DNA of 23,401 nucleotides. Origin: a virus. The translations under genes and the position numbers were made by a program. Within the stretch, counting starts at the first letter, position 1. Each line of letters begins with the position of its first letter. Location: positions 1 through 23,401 of IMG/VR virus record IMGVR_UViG_3300034374_008633; one strand, given 5' to 3'. The notes below the pieces were generated by a model that searched no databases, had not been told where the DNA came from, and worked only from the letters and a program-made list of their open reading frames with translations. Shown piece by piece: positions 1-7,021 of the stretch.

Positions 1-38
1 CTCCGCATTCTGCCCCTCCCGAAGATGAGCCTGCCTGA
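1..38 (+). CDS. C-terminal tail of an upstream gene (partial, frame unresolved)
   Basis: Two frames run in from the left edge and stop just after the next gene's start. Frame 2 reads SAFCPSRR and ends at TGA 26-28, which would form an ATGA overlap with the ATG at 25. Frame 3 reads PHSAPPEDEPA and ends at TGA 36-38, which would give a 14-nt overlap. The first matches the overlap style of the other junctions; the second looks more like an ordinary hydrophilic C-terminus. By position the upstream gene would be a head gene such as the major capsid protein, but nothing in these few residues identifies it. Confidence 0.3.
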   Translation, partial: PHSAPPEDEPA

Positions 39-564
39 CCTGCACTCAACTATCCGCGTTTGCCCGAACATTCCAGTTCAGGCGATCGCCGGAAGTCAGA
101 CTGTCAGTGGGGAGAACCACCCGTATTCGGAGAGCCAGTACATTTACTTGCGGGACTGCCACAACGCCTACCTTGCTGTGAACTGCGGCGAGCTTGACTC
201 TCACGTGCAGGTAAAGTTGCAGCACTGTGAGGAAATATCGGCCGCAAGCCCGACATGGAATGACGTTGTTTCAGGAGACAGGTGGCTAGACTTCGCTGAC
301 TCCACCTGGGCGGATCTTGGCGAATACACCTGGCTTGACTTTGCCGGCGACAGCGACGTTATATCCGACACAGAAAGCGGCACCCTGCACATCTATCAAA
401 TCAACCTCCGCGGTCGAGAAGACGGCCCCTATTACCGTGCTTCGCTCTACTCCTGCGGAGGTACTGGCGCATCGACTGTTAGCGCCACCTTCCTTGCAGC
501 CTGGCCCAAGGATAATCTCCTCGGTGGAGACCTGGCCGTGACTGCTATTGACGCAACCTGGTGA
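25..564 (+). CDS. Putative head-associated (decoration-like) beta-rich protein
   Basis: This encodes 179 residues. I do not recognise the family with certainty. The sequence alternates short hydrophobic stretches with polar turns (for example QYIYLRD, VQVKLQHCEE and a YRASLYS segment near the end), as expected for a beta-sandwich virion protein. Residues 86-109 form three 8-residue units with the pattern xW(L/A)D(F/L)(A/G)xx, and a fourth related TWND sits at 77-80. Its place just before the head-tail connector genes suggests a capsid decoration or head-completion role, which is inference. The ATG at 25 is favoured because an upstream frame can end in an ATGA overlap there. No good Shine-Dalgarno precedes it and the frame stays open to base 1, so a start outside the window cannot be excluded. 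Confidence 0.6.
   Translation: MSLPDLHSTIRVCPNIPVQAIAGSQTVSGENHPYSESQYIYLRDCHNAYLAVNCGELDSHVQVKLQHCEEISAASPTWNDVVSGDRWLDFADSTWADLGEYTWLDFAGDSDVISDTESGTLHIYQINLRGREDGPYYRASLYSCGGTGASTVSATFLAAWPKDNLLGGDLAVTAIDATW
280..351 (+). repeat. Three tandem 24-bp coding units (Trp/Asp octapeptides)
   Basis: Codons 86-93, 94-101 and 102-109 of the gene starting at 25 read RWLDFADS, TWADLGEY and TWLDFAGD. The Trp, Asp and hydrophobic positions keep an 8-residue period. At DNA level the units are diverged, so this is a protein-level repeat and not a fresh duplication. Confidence 0.6.
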
Positions 565-917
565 TTATGGACCATCTCTACGAAGTCAACCCAGGCAGGA
601 CCCTTATCCTGCCTGAGAAGTTTGGCGACATCAAAGATCGCATTTGGGCGATCACTGGCGACTACGTCACCCTTGAGAACCCCCTTCTGCGCCAGTGGAT
701 GCAGGGGCAGATGGGTAAGCTGACCAAGCGCCGTATTCTCCCTAAGGGTAAGACTGCAAAGGTCCCCGCGCAGCCCGCTGCGCTCCGCGCCATGGCGGCG
801 GCGGTGGGCGACAAGCTCGAGAGCCCTAAGGTTCATGCCGCGAAAGCGATCATTGAGGAGGAGGTCGATCTCGATACTCCTCCCAACATTGTCCCCCCGG
901 ATGAGGTCGACGAATGA
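561..917 (+). CDS. Hypothetical phage protein with acidic C-terminus
   Basis: This encodes 118 residues from GTG 561, or 116 from ATG 567; both are in frame. The GTG overlaps the previous stop as GTGA, matching the coupled junctions elsewhere. The N-terminal half (MDHLYEVNPGRTLILPEKFG and a following TGDYVTLENPLLRQW stretch) looks like a small folded domain. A basic segment (KLTKRRILPKGKTAK, about residues 54-68) follows, then an Ala-rich helix, then a strongly acidic end (EEEVDLDTPP). I recognise no family. Its position between a head-associated gene and the connector gene suggests a head-completion or assembly role. Confidence 0.65.
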   Translation: MIMDHLYEVNPGRTLILPEKFGDIKDRIWAITGDYVTLENPLLRQWMQGQMGKLTKRRILPKGKTAKVPAQPAALRAMAAAVGDKLESPKVHAAKAIIEEEVDLDTPPNIVPPDEVDE

Positions 918-1141
918 GTTTCCATGTTCGCATGTGCTGTGGCTTCAGCCACAACGGTGTGGCGTACAACAGCGGGGACGTTGTCCCTGATGACGTTGCT
1001 CGCATCTACCCCGAGCGTTGTGTGCGCATTGGCGACACGGCCGCTCGAGTGATGGACTCCTACGAGGTGCGCTCCGAGCCGGAGCCGCAGCCCGTTGAGG
1101 AGGTCGAAGCCGAAGAAGAAGTCGCCCAAGAAGAGGAGTGA
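914..1141 (+). CDS. Small head-region protein with low-complexity acidic tail
   Basis: This encodes 75 residues and starts in an ATGA overlap at 914-917. The body has the pattern FxHNGVAYNSGDVVPDDVARIYPERCVRIGD, split here as a Gly-Asp turn followed by an ARxY and RCVRIGD segment. This resembles short phage proteins built on an NGxxYxxGDxV motif, of unknown function. The last 20 residues are almost all Glu, Pro, Val and Ala. The +1 frame over the same stretch is open from 1053 to TGA 1146-1148 and encodes a basic Lys/Pro/Ser tail, which would end in a TTGA overlap with the next start (see findings). The acidic frame as sequenced is reported here. Confidence 0.65.
   Translation: MSFHVRMCCGFSHNGVAYNSGDVVPDDVARIYPERCVRIGDTAARVMDSYEVRSEPEPQPVEEVEAEEEVAQEEE
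1133..1138 (+). promoter_or_regulatory. Ribosome binding site that decides a TTG start
   Basis: GAGGAG lies 6 nt upstream of TTG 1145, inside the last codons of the preceding gene. No suitable ATG or GTG lies near it in that frame, so this site selects the TTG as the start of the connector gene. Confidence 0.7.
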
Positions 1142-1144
1142 CGC

Positions 1145-1777
1145 TTGAACTACACCGGGGCGCTATCCACTCAGGACTTCACTACGCTTGCGCGTGTGAA
1201 GTCGCTTATCAACGCCAGTCTTGACGACGATAGTCAGGACACGCTGATTAGCAGCCTGATTAGTAGCGTCTCGGTCAAGTTCACCAAGTACCTTGGCGTC
1301 CACGCTCTCAAGGCCAGCCGAACCGAAGTGTACGAGGTGCGGGCTGGCCAGAGAGTCATCAGCCTCGATGGTGCGCCGGTCTACCCCGTTGTCGGCGGCG
1401 ACGACGTGACGATCAAGATCGCATACGCCCCTACGGCGGCGGCGTTCAATGCGGCGACGTCTCTCAACGACGACGAGTTTGCGATCAACTACCCCGCCGG
1501 GTACATCCGAACGCTTGTCGAGCAGCTCAAGGATCCGGGCTTTGCCCAGGTGACTTACACGGGCGGGCTGAGCGCATCTGGCGAGATCCCGAACGACTAT
1601 CCTGATCTCGCCTTTGCCGCCGACATGCAGACCAAGTATCTGCTTCAGCGTCACGACACTCTTGGTGGTCAAGTCAGCCTCCAGACCGGTGCCGCCACGG
1701 CATTTGCTCAGATGGAGTACGGCCTTCTCAACGAGGTGCGGGAAGTCCTGGAGGGCTACCGGAGGGCTCGCGTCTGA
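1145..1777 (+). CDS. Head-tail connector protein (gp6-like)
   Basis: This encodes 210 residues and starts at TTG 1145 behind a strong GAGGAG. The N-terminal 60 residues are helical (ARVKSLINASL, DDSQDTLISSLISSVSVKF), matching the 'vkxxLxid dddD xLixxLIxxAs' pattern of the gp6/HK97-type head-tail connector family, in which helices pack into a ring under the portal. A beta-rich middle follows (RTEVYEVRAGQRVISLDG, then APVYPV), and the C-terminus is helical and charged (LNEVREVLEGYRRARV). Family members are usually 100-200 residues. The order connector, neck protein, terminator, tube supports the call. The next gene overlaps it by one base. Confidence 0.75.
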   Translation: MNYTGALSTQDFTTLARVKSLINASLDDDSQDTLISSLISSVSVKFTKYLGVHALKASRTEVYEVRAGQRVISLDGAPVYPVVGGDDVTIKIAYAPTAAAFNAATSLNDDEFAINYPAGYIRTLVEQLKDPGFAQVTYTGGLSASGEIPNDYPDLAFAADMQTKYLLQRHDTLGGQVSLQTGAATAFAQMEYGLLNEVREVLEGYRRARV

Positions 1778-2478
1778 TGTTTGCGGTCAGCGTGAAGAGC
1801 GATGCCGCTTCGGCGGCTAAAGGGCTGCGCGAGCTCAGCGAAAACCTGACCGCGAAAGTCTGGTCGGAAGCGAATGATCTGGCTGCAAAATCGCGGGATT
1901 TCTTCCGGGACAAGGAGCTCCGGGGAAACTACGTCGAGCACTACAGGAGGCGGACTGGCTACGGCCTCCAGATGCGCTCAGGAAAGACCGACGACGAGAC
2001 ACGGCGCAGCTTTGAGTCTAACTACAGCTACAGTAACAAAGTCGGCAAGATCACCTTCTTCATTGGTGGACGCGCCCTAGCGCACGATCAGGACCGGACC
2101 ATAAGCCGCGCCGCCGGATGGATCATCTTCCCCGGAGACGACGCTGTGGATAGCAGAGGCGTTGTGCTGCCCCAGTTCACCGACTCTGCGGTCGCGGCGC
2201 TCCGGGCCAACGGCGAAACCTTCTGGATGCCGACCAAGAGCCCCACGCTGGCCTTCATCGGATATCGCCCCGTGGAAGGTCAGCGGGCCCTGCGAATCCG
2301 AGTCGCTTCCAAGCGGGTGTTTCACCCGAAGCGCGTGTCGCCCGAGATCCACTTTACGTTCACTCGCGGCGTGAACGAGTTCTTCAACCGCCTGGCTGAC
2401 CTGGACTTCTTCACCGAGAATTTCACCGGCACGGTAAACAAGGCGTGGCCGAAATCGAGCCAGGGGCAAATGCGATGA
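1777..2478 (+). CDS. Putative neck / tail completion protein (gpZ- or gp10-like)
   Basis: This encodes 233 residues. The ATG at 1777 shares its first base with the previous TGA (TGATG). GGAGG at 1761-1765 is 11 nt upstream, a somewhat long spacing. The N-terminus carries a predicted helix (SAAKGLRELSENLTAKVWSE, about 12-31) like the first helix of tail completion and neck proteins of the HK97 gp10 and lambda gpZ kind. Basic and beta-rich segments follow, with Arg/Lys clusters (HYRRRTGYG, ASKRVFHPKRV) suitable for contacts at the head-tail joint. The position right after the connector and before the terminator is the main support. A stopper protein is the alternative. Confidence 0.5.
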   Translation: MFAVSVKSDAASAAKGLRELSENLTAKVWSEANDLAAKSRDFFRDKELRGNYVEHYRRRTGYGLQMRSGKTDDETRRSFESNYSYSNKVGKITFFIGGRALAHDQDRTISRAAGWIIFPGDDAVDSRGVVLPQFTDSAVAALRANGETFWMPTKSPTLAFIGYRPVEGQRALRIRVASKRVFHPKRVSPEIHFTFTRGVNEFFNRLADLDFFTENFTGTVNKAWPKSSQGQMR

Positions 2479-2813
2479 TCTTCGACATCGGCTGCATCCC
2501 CTTCCCCGTCACCACTTCGACCATCCGCAAATCGGTTGGGTCGAATGGCGACGCTGGGTTCAGCCGATCTCGCCAGGTCTACGAGCGCCCCGTGCGCGTG
2601 GTTACGCTCAAGTTCTCGGACGCGCCCTACGGATCGGTCAAGGCGCTGAACGACCTTTACCAAGACACGTACGGCGGGATCAAGGCCATGACCTTCGATC
2701 ACCCCGACGGGACTGGGGAGCTGACCGTTCGCTTTGCGGACAGCGACATGCGGGTCACGCAGAACGGGTCAAACTCGTTCAGCTTTGAGGTCGTTCTCGA
2801 GGAGGTTCTCTAG
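2475..2813 (+). CDS. Small virion protein resembling the C-terminal tail-tip domain of the 13331 gene
   Basis: This encodes 112 residues. ATG 2475 is chosen because it forms ATGA with the previous stop and has AGGGG 8 nt upstream; a GTG at 2445 would add 10 residues that overlap the neighbour. The end reads GELTVRFADSDM and then a SFSFEVVLEEVL tail. The last 45 residues of the 793-codon gene read ETVTVRFTDQDL and then FSFSLEEVF. In both, the motif follows a helix-like segment (KALNDLYQDTYGG versus AYLLSFFESHKGA) and a turn with Phe plus Asp/Pro or Trp/Pro. That pattern fits the lambda gpM-type minor tail domain. The role here is unknown. Its place between the neck and terminator genes is unusual for a tip domain. 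Confidence 0.6.
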   Translation: MIFDIGCIPFPVTTSTIRKSVGSNGDAGFSRSRQVYERPVRVVTLKFSDAPYGSVKALNDLYQDTYGGIKAMTFDHPDGTGELTVRFADSDMRVTQNGSNSFSFEVVLEEVL

Positions 2814-3295
2814 TGGCCTACCCCGACGACAACGCGAAGCCGAAGAAGCTGCGCGTGCTCGAAGCTCTGCGCCAGACGATTGCTGATATATCGCAGGCGG
2901 CCGGCTACAAGTATTACATCCAGCGCGCGCACCTGTACCAGGGGGCGGAGGTCGCTCTTGGGTCTGCGTTCCCGGCGGCAGTTCTTTACCCGGCAAACGT
3001 TGACCGTAGCACTCGGCGTATCAACTGCGCTGCGACTGAGCACAGCCTACAGGTCGCCATCAACGTCTTGCTGCGGGTCAACACCGGAAGCACCGCCTGG
3101 CGTGACCAGCTTCACTGGCTGGTCGCTGACGTGACCAAGGCGATTGACGACAACGTCCAGCTTGGCGGTGAGGCTGTTTACTGCCAAGTCGAATCTGACC
3201 AAGTCTACGATCTCGGAGAGGGGGAAACTATCGCAGCCGCCGAGGTCATCGTGTCGATTCTGTATCGGCACGCAACAGGGAACCCAAGCCTTTGA
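2813..3295 (+). CDS. Tail terminator protein (gpU-like)
   Basis: This encodes 160 residues and starts at GTG 2813, which shares a base with the previous TAG (TAGTG) and has GAGGAGG about 8 nt upstream. The order helix (VLEALRQTIADIS, about 14-26), beta strands around a hydrophobic core (FPAAVLYPANVD; HSLQVAINVLLRVNTG), helix (WRDQLHWLVADVTKAIDD) and final strands ending in AEVIVSILYRHATG is typical of tail terminators, which cap the head-proximal end of the tube in a hexameric ring. The length is close to the usual 130-160 residues. It sits directly before the tube gene, as in lambda (U then V). Confidence 0.72.
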   Translation: MAYPDDNAKPKKLRVLEALRQTIADISQAAGYKYYIQRAHLYQGAEVALGSAFPAAVLYPANVDRSTRRINCAATEHSLQVAINVLLRVNTGSTAWRDQLHWLVADVTKAIDDNVQLGGEAVYCQVESDQVYDLGEGETIAAAEVIVSILYRHATGNPSL

Positions 3296-3306
3296 AGAGG
3301 TGAACC

Positions 3307-4818
3307 ATGCCGCTACTGACTAGAAAGAAGCAACTTGTGCTCAAGGAAGAGTACAGCGCCGGTGTCTTCACCGGAAACCTCGAGACCGCGGCCGATGCCG
3401 CGATGCTCGTTTTCGATGCCCAGCTCAACCCCGAGGTCGAGCTCCTGGACCGCGACTTCATCCGGGACTCCATCTCCCCGCTGAAGCAGGCTCCGGCCCA
3501 GAAGACTGCGAGCCTGACCTTCACCACTGAGATGATCGGCACGGTGGCCGGCACGTTCGCTGCCGGCGAGCCCGTGTGGGCGCGCATCCTCAAGGCTTCC
3601 GGTTTCCGGTCCGCCGTCACCGCGAGTGCCACGATCGGCGCCTTTGCTGTTGACGGTCCCTTCCGTCACGGCGAAATCGTTACGAACGACACTGGTGGAC
3701 ACCAGGCCCGCGTTATGCACGACTGCCATAACGGGGACACGGTGATCTATCTTGAGATCATCGACGCCAGCTTCACCAACGGCGCGATTACTGGTGGGTC
3801 CACCGGAGCCAAGGCGACCATCTCGTCGCTGGACACGGAGATTGGATACACCTACTACCCGATCAGCCGCACGGTCAACACCCTTACTGTGACTACGACT
3901 GCCAGCCTTGCCGCCGGCGACGTGGTTGAGGTGCAGACCTCCGCTGGGGCCTCGATCGGCCGCGCTATTGTGGTTGAGGCCGCCTCCTCCGGTGCTACCT
4001 CGGTGGACGTTGAGTTCTTCCGTGGCTACGCCTCGAACGTTGGAACCGACACCCTTCACAAGGTCACGGCCGGAGCTCCCGGATCCTCGATCGGCACGAT
4101 CACCGCGAACTCCTATTCTCAGAACTCCACGGTTTCGGCCAGCCTGTTTGAGGACGGCCTGAAGACCACCATGAACGCGGCGCGTGCTCAGGTGGTGTTC
4201 AGCGCGGAGGTGAACCGGCCGATGAACATCCAGGCTACCTTCCAGGGTCGCCTCGATACCGCTTCGCCCAGCGCCTCCGGTGGTACTGGTGACCGCCCGA
4301 TGCTGAGCGGCATCAGCTACAACCTGACGACCCCGCCCCTGTTCGAGAGCAGCGCGATGACTATCGCTCGTAACGACTCGGCCAATGACGGCCTTGACGC
4401 TATCGAGCCCTGCATCACCTCGATCTCGATCGACACGGGAAACAACCTTGTGCAGCGCCAGTGCGCCGGCGCCGACGAGGGCCTTGAGGAGTTCATCATT
4501 ACGGGCCGCGACGGCACCGTTTCGATGGACCCCGAGGCGACGCTTGAGAACGACTTCGGTTGGCTTGACAGCCTTCTCGAGTCGGAGGTTGTCCGCATGG
4601 GATTCACCATCGGCAGCACGCTGGGCAACAAGTTCTACTTCACGATGCCCGGCCTTCAGCCGACGCAGGCGAACTCCACGGACCGTGACGGCGTGTTCGC
4701 CCGTGACGTCCAGATGCGTCTCACCGGCGGCGACATGCACAACCTTGGCGGGGCGTCGGTGACGATCCCCGCGACTGGCGGCGATAACGAAGTCGTTATC
4801 ACCTATCTCACTGCCTGA
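3307..4818 (+). CDS. Major tail tube protein, copy 1
   Basis: This encodes 503 residues, with AGAGG 6 nt before the ATG. Tube subunits stack as hexameric rings around the DNA channel. The N-terminal block (MPLLTRKKQL and LLDRDFIRDSISPLKQ at 46-61) and the C-terminal half (about 275-503, with GGTGDRPMLSG, RQCAGADEG, MPGLQ and TGGD) are shared with the next gene. Between them, about residues 105-265 form an inserted beta-rich region with Gly turns (GGSTGAKATISS at 163-174), probably a surface-exposed domain decorating the tail. Simple tube proteins are about 150-250 residues, so this one is enlarged mainly by that insertion. The gene is followed by a strong hairpin. Confidence 0.8.
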   Translation: MPLLTRKKQLVLKEEYSAGVFTGNLETAADAAMLVFDAQLNPEVELLDRDFIRDSISPLKQAPAQKTASLTFTTEMIGTVAGTFAAGEPVWARILKASGFRSAVTASATIGAFAVDGPFRHGEIVTNDTGGHQARVMHDCHNGDTVIYLEIIDASFTNGAITGGSTGAKATISSLDTEIGYTYYPISRTVNTLTVTTTASLAAGDVVEVQTSAGASIGRAIVVEAASSGATSVDVEFFRGYASNVGTDTLHKVTAGAPGSSIGTITANSYSQNSTVSASLFEDGLKTTMNAARAQVVFSAEVNRPMNIQATFQGRLDTASPSASGGTGDRPMLSGISYNLTTPPLFESSAMTIARNDSANDGLDAIEPCITSISIDTGNNLVQRQCAGADEGLEEFIITGRDGTVSMDPEATLENDFGWLDSLLESEVVRMGFTIGSTLGNKFYFTMPGLQPTQANSTDRDGVFARDVQMRLTGGDMHNLGGASVTIPATGGDNEVVITYLTA

Positions 4819-4824
4819 TTTTGT

Positions 4825-4846
4825 GGCCGGGCCTACGGGCCCGGCC
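4825..4846 (+). other. Perfect 9-bp hairpin with UACG tetraloop between the two tube genes
   Basis: GGCCGGGCC, loop TACG, then GGCCCGGCC. The C-UACG-G closing is a member of the exceptionally stable UNCG loop class. It begins 7 nt after the stop of the first tube gene and ends 7 nt before the AGGAGGA of the second. No T-run follows on either strand, so it does not look like a classic intrinsic terminator. An mRNA 3'-end stabiliser, processing barrier or partial attenuator between the two tube genes is more likely. Confidence 0.85.
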
Positions 4847-4853
4847 AGCGCAT

Positions 4854-4860
4854 AGGAGGA
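4854..4860 (+). promoter_or_regulatory. Strong ribosome binding site of tube copy 2
   Basis: AGGAGGA is a near-perfect anti-16S match 4 nt before ATG 4865. It is among the strongest sites in the window and sits just downstream of the hairpin, so the second tube gene can be translated independently of the first. Confidence 0.8.
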
Positions 4861-4864
4861 TTCA

Positions 4865-6577
4865 ATGCCGCTGCTTAGCCGCAAAAAACAACTTACTTTC
4901 GTTGAGGAGCTGGGTCCCAAGAAGATCACCGGCTTCTACGACCCCGCGAGTCCTGGTAGCCCCACTCCGGATTCGCCGCTGACGACGCCGCAGTTTGCTC
5001 AGAACCTTGTGTTCGATGCGAGCTTCACTACTGACGTCGAGCTTCTGGACCGTGACTTCATCCGCGACTCGATCTCGCCGCTGAAGCAAATTTCCGGAGC
5101 GCGCACGGCGACGCTTGCATTTACTTGCGAGCTTACGCCGCGAGCAACTGACACCACCCTGGGTGTGAAGTCCGAGCTCCCCTACTCGCAGGCGATCAAG
5201 TCCTGCGGGATGGCCGAGAAGCGTACTGGCTTCCGCATGGACATTAGCGGAGCCACATGGTCAAACCTTGGGTCGTCAACCATCCGCAAGTTCTACGCTG
5301 GCGAGATGGTTGAGGTTTTCAACACGGTGCCGGCCAGCGTCGGGTTTGGCTTCATCATCAAAGACGTCAGCGAGGGAGAGGACTACCTCTATATTCACAG
5401 GGACTCCCAGGATGCAAGGCTTGAAGGCCAGTCCCCTTGGAGTGGCACTCCGAATACTGGATGGTCCATAGAGGGTCAGAGCTCTGGCGCCAAGGTGACC
5501 TTTGCCGATGGTGCGCCTGCCCCAGAGGATGTGGTGTGGGCCTACCACCCGACCACGTCGCCGCTGATGAAGTCGCACGTCACCGGCACGCTGAGCGGGT
5601 CTCTTAGCGAAGGCGATGTCATCGCCTTCCAGGACGCCAGCACCGCGGCCGAGTCCGCGCGTGCCCGAGTCCGCGTTTACAGCTCAGCCGATGGAGCTAT
5701 CTGGTATGAGCTGATCCGTGGCGAGCCCGCCTATGACGATGAGGTTTGGCTGTGCTCTGAGGATGGCACCAAGTCGGATACGGCGCTTGCGGTCATTGGG
5801 GTCAGCACGACTCTGGACATGACCAACAGCGACCCTATTCCCCCTGCGTATTTCGCGTCTGGGGACTCGATGGCGGCCAGCATGTTCGAGGATGGCATCA
5901 AGTCGACGATGCTGGGGGCCCGCGGAACGTTCACGATGAACTGCGAGATCAACCAGCCCGTCGGCCTCGCCTTCACCTTCAGCGGGTGCCTGGACTCCAG
6001 CGCCCCGGATGACGATGGGGGAACGGGTGACTACCCCATGCTTAGCGGCGTGGACTACAACCTGGAAACTCCCGCTCTGTTTGGAACCCAGAGCGTCACG
6101 ATTCGGAAGACTGGAGGCACCACCGACAGCTCGTCCGGTGTTGCGCTGGCCCAGCCCCTGTGCTTGACCTCTATGACGATCGACATCGGCAACGAGGTTA
6201 CGGCCCGGCAGTGCGCCGGCGAGACTGAGGGCATCGCTGAGTACGTCATCTCCAACCGTGCGGGATCCGTCACGATCAACCCGGAGGCGACCAACGAGGC
6301 CGACATCCAGTTCTTCGAGGGGCTTACTGAGGGGGATCTGTTCCGAATCGACTTCACCGTGGGGGACACCTACGGCAAGCGGTTCCACATCCAGATGCCC
6401 GGACTTCAGCTCGAGTCGATGACTTCTGGAGACCGTGACGGTACTCTTGTGAAGGACATGACTTTCCGCATGACCGGCGGAGATTATGCCCTTGACGGAC
6501 CTGCGCCGAACATTCCCAGCTTCGGCGGCGACAACGAGCTGATTATTATTGCGGAAGACCGCATAGCCAGCGCGTGA
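4865..6577 (+). CDS. Tail tube protein, copy 2 (paralogue of copy 1)
   Basis: This encodes 570 residues. It shares with the preceding gene the start MPLL(S/T)RKKQL, the exact 16-residue block LLDRDFIRDSISPLKQ (60-75 here), and the C-terminal landmarks GGTGDYPMLSG, RQCAGETEG, NPEAT, MPGLQ, DRDG and TGGD, in the same order. It has a longer N-terminal loop (about 18-48, Pro/Ser/Thr-rich) and a different central insertion (about 110-340), which again contains an SSGAKVTF-type turn. The two genes are therefore an old tandem duplication with strongly diverged exposed regions. It may form a minority ring type, the tip end of the tube, or a second major tube subunit; the sequence does not say which. 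Confidence 0.78.
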   Translation: MPLLSRKKQLTFVEELGPKKITGFYDPASPGSPTPDSPLTTPQFAQNLVFDASFTTDVELLDRDFIRDSISPLKQISGARTATLAFTCELTPRATDTTLGVKSELPYSQAIKSCGMAEKRTGFRMDISGATWSNLGSSTIRKFYAGEMVEVFNTVPASVGFGFIIKDVSEGEDYLYIHRDSQDARLEGQSPWSGTPNTGWSIEGQSSGAKVTFADGAPAPEDVVWAYHPTTSPLMKSHVTGTLSGSLSEGDVIAFQDASTAAESARARVRVYSSADGAIWYELIRGEPAYDDEVWLCSEDGTKSDTALAVIGVSTTLDMTNSDPIPPAYFASGDSMAASMFEDGIKSTMLGARGTFTMNCEINQPVGLAFTFSGCLDSSAPDDDGGTGDYPMLSGVDYNLETPALFGTQSVTIRKTGGTTDSSSGVALAQPLCLTSMTIDIGNEVTARQCAGETEGIAEYVISNRAGSVTINPEATNEADIQFFEGLTEGDLFRIDFTVGDTYGKRFHIQMPGLQLESMTSGDRDGTLVKDMTFRMTGGDYALDGPAPNIPSFGGDNELIIIAEDRIASA

Positions 6578-6601
6578 TTCAAACTCTTACCCCTAACTCT
6601 G

Positions 6602-7021
6602 ATGATCGCACTCGATCCGCGCCAAACGCGCAACTACATCCTTGAGGCTGACCGGGAGCTCCCCGAGGATCAGCAGACCATCTTCAAGCTGAAGGATCTG
6701 GATGAGGGGACCCTCATCCGGCTTATGGACTCCATCGAGGTGACTCGAGGGGACGACGGCGAGGCTCGCATCTCGAGCGGTGGTATGGGCACCCGTGTCT
6801 ATACCATCGTTCAGGCGGGTCTCGTCGGGTGGAGGAACCTGCGCGACGGCGCCGGCAACTCTATCCCGTTCCATAAGAACGAGGTGACCAACAAGATCGA
6901 CGACGATCTTCTGGCTCGCCTTCCTTGGACTGCCAAGATGGAGCTGGCGAACGCCATTGAGGCGGGAGCCAAGCTGACGGAGGAGCAAGAGGAAAAGTCC
7001 GAGCCGTCGCCCGAGGATTGA
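6602..7021 (+). CDS. Tail assembly chaperone (lambda gpG-like)
   Basis: This encodes 139 residues; lambda gpG is 140. Gene G-type chaperones bind the tape measure protein and recruit tube subunits, and they do not stay in the virion. The N-terminus (MIALDPRQTRNYILEADREL) and the LKDLDEGTLIRLMDSIEVT segment fit a mixed alpha/beta chaperone fold. The C-terminus is highly acidic (TEEQEEKSEPSPED). It sits between the tube and tape measure genes, the standard place. No Shine-Dalgarno precedes the ATG: the 24-nt gap is pyrimidine-rich. The gene is in the same frame as the preceding tube gene, separated from it by one TGA. A -1 slip at 6991-6997 joins it to the next ORF. Confidence 0.8.
   Translation: MIALDPRQTRNYILEADRELPEDQQTIFKLKDLDEGTLIRLMDSIEVTRGDDGEARISSGGMGTRVYTIVQAGLVGWRNLRDGAGNSIPFHKNEVTNKIDDDLLARLPWTAKMELANAIEAGAKLTEEQEEKSEPSPED

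Noticed and set aside
2445-2474. GTG start at 2445 for the 112-residue gene
   Set aside because: It would overlap the previous gene by 34 nt; the ATGA at 2475 with AGGGG upstream fits the junction style better.
4825-4846. Intrinsic terminator on either strand
   Set aside because: The stem is strong, but no T-run follows it on the plus strand (AGCGCAT) or on the minus strand (ACAAAAT), so it is reported as a hairpin only.
3313-4929. 538-codon open frame on the minus strand opposite tube copy 1
   Set aside because: It mirrors the codons of a GC-rich, well-supported plus-strand gene, has low-complexity Arg/Gly/Val composition, and no ribosome site or neighbours on that strand.
5684-6388. 234-codon minus-strand frame opposite tube copy 2
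   Set aside because: It is a shadow of the GC-rich coding strand, with no start signal or recognisable protein pattern.
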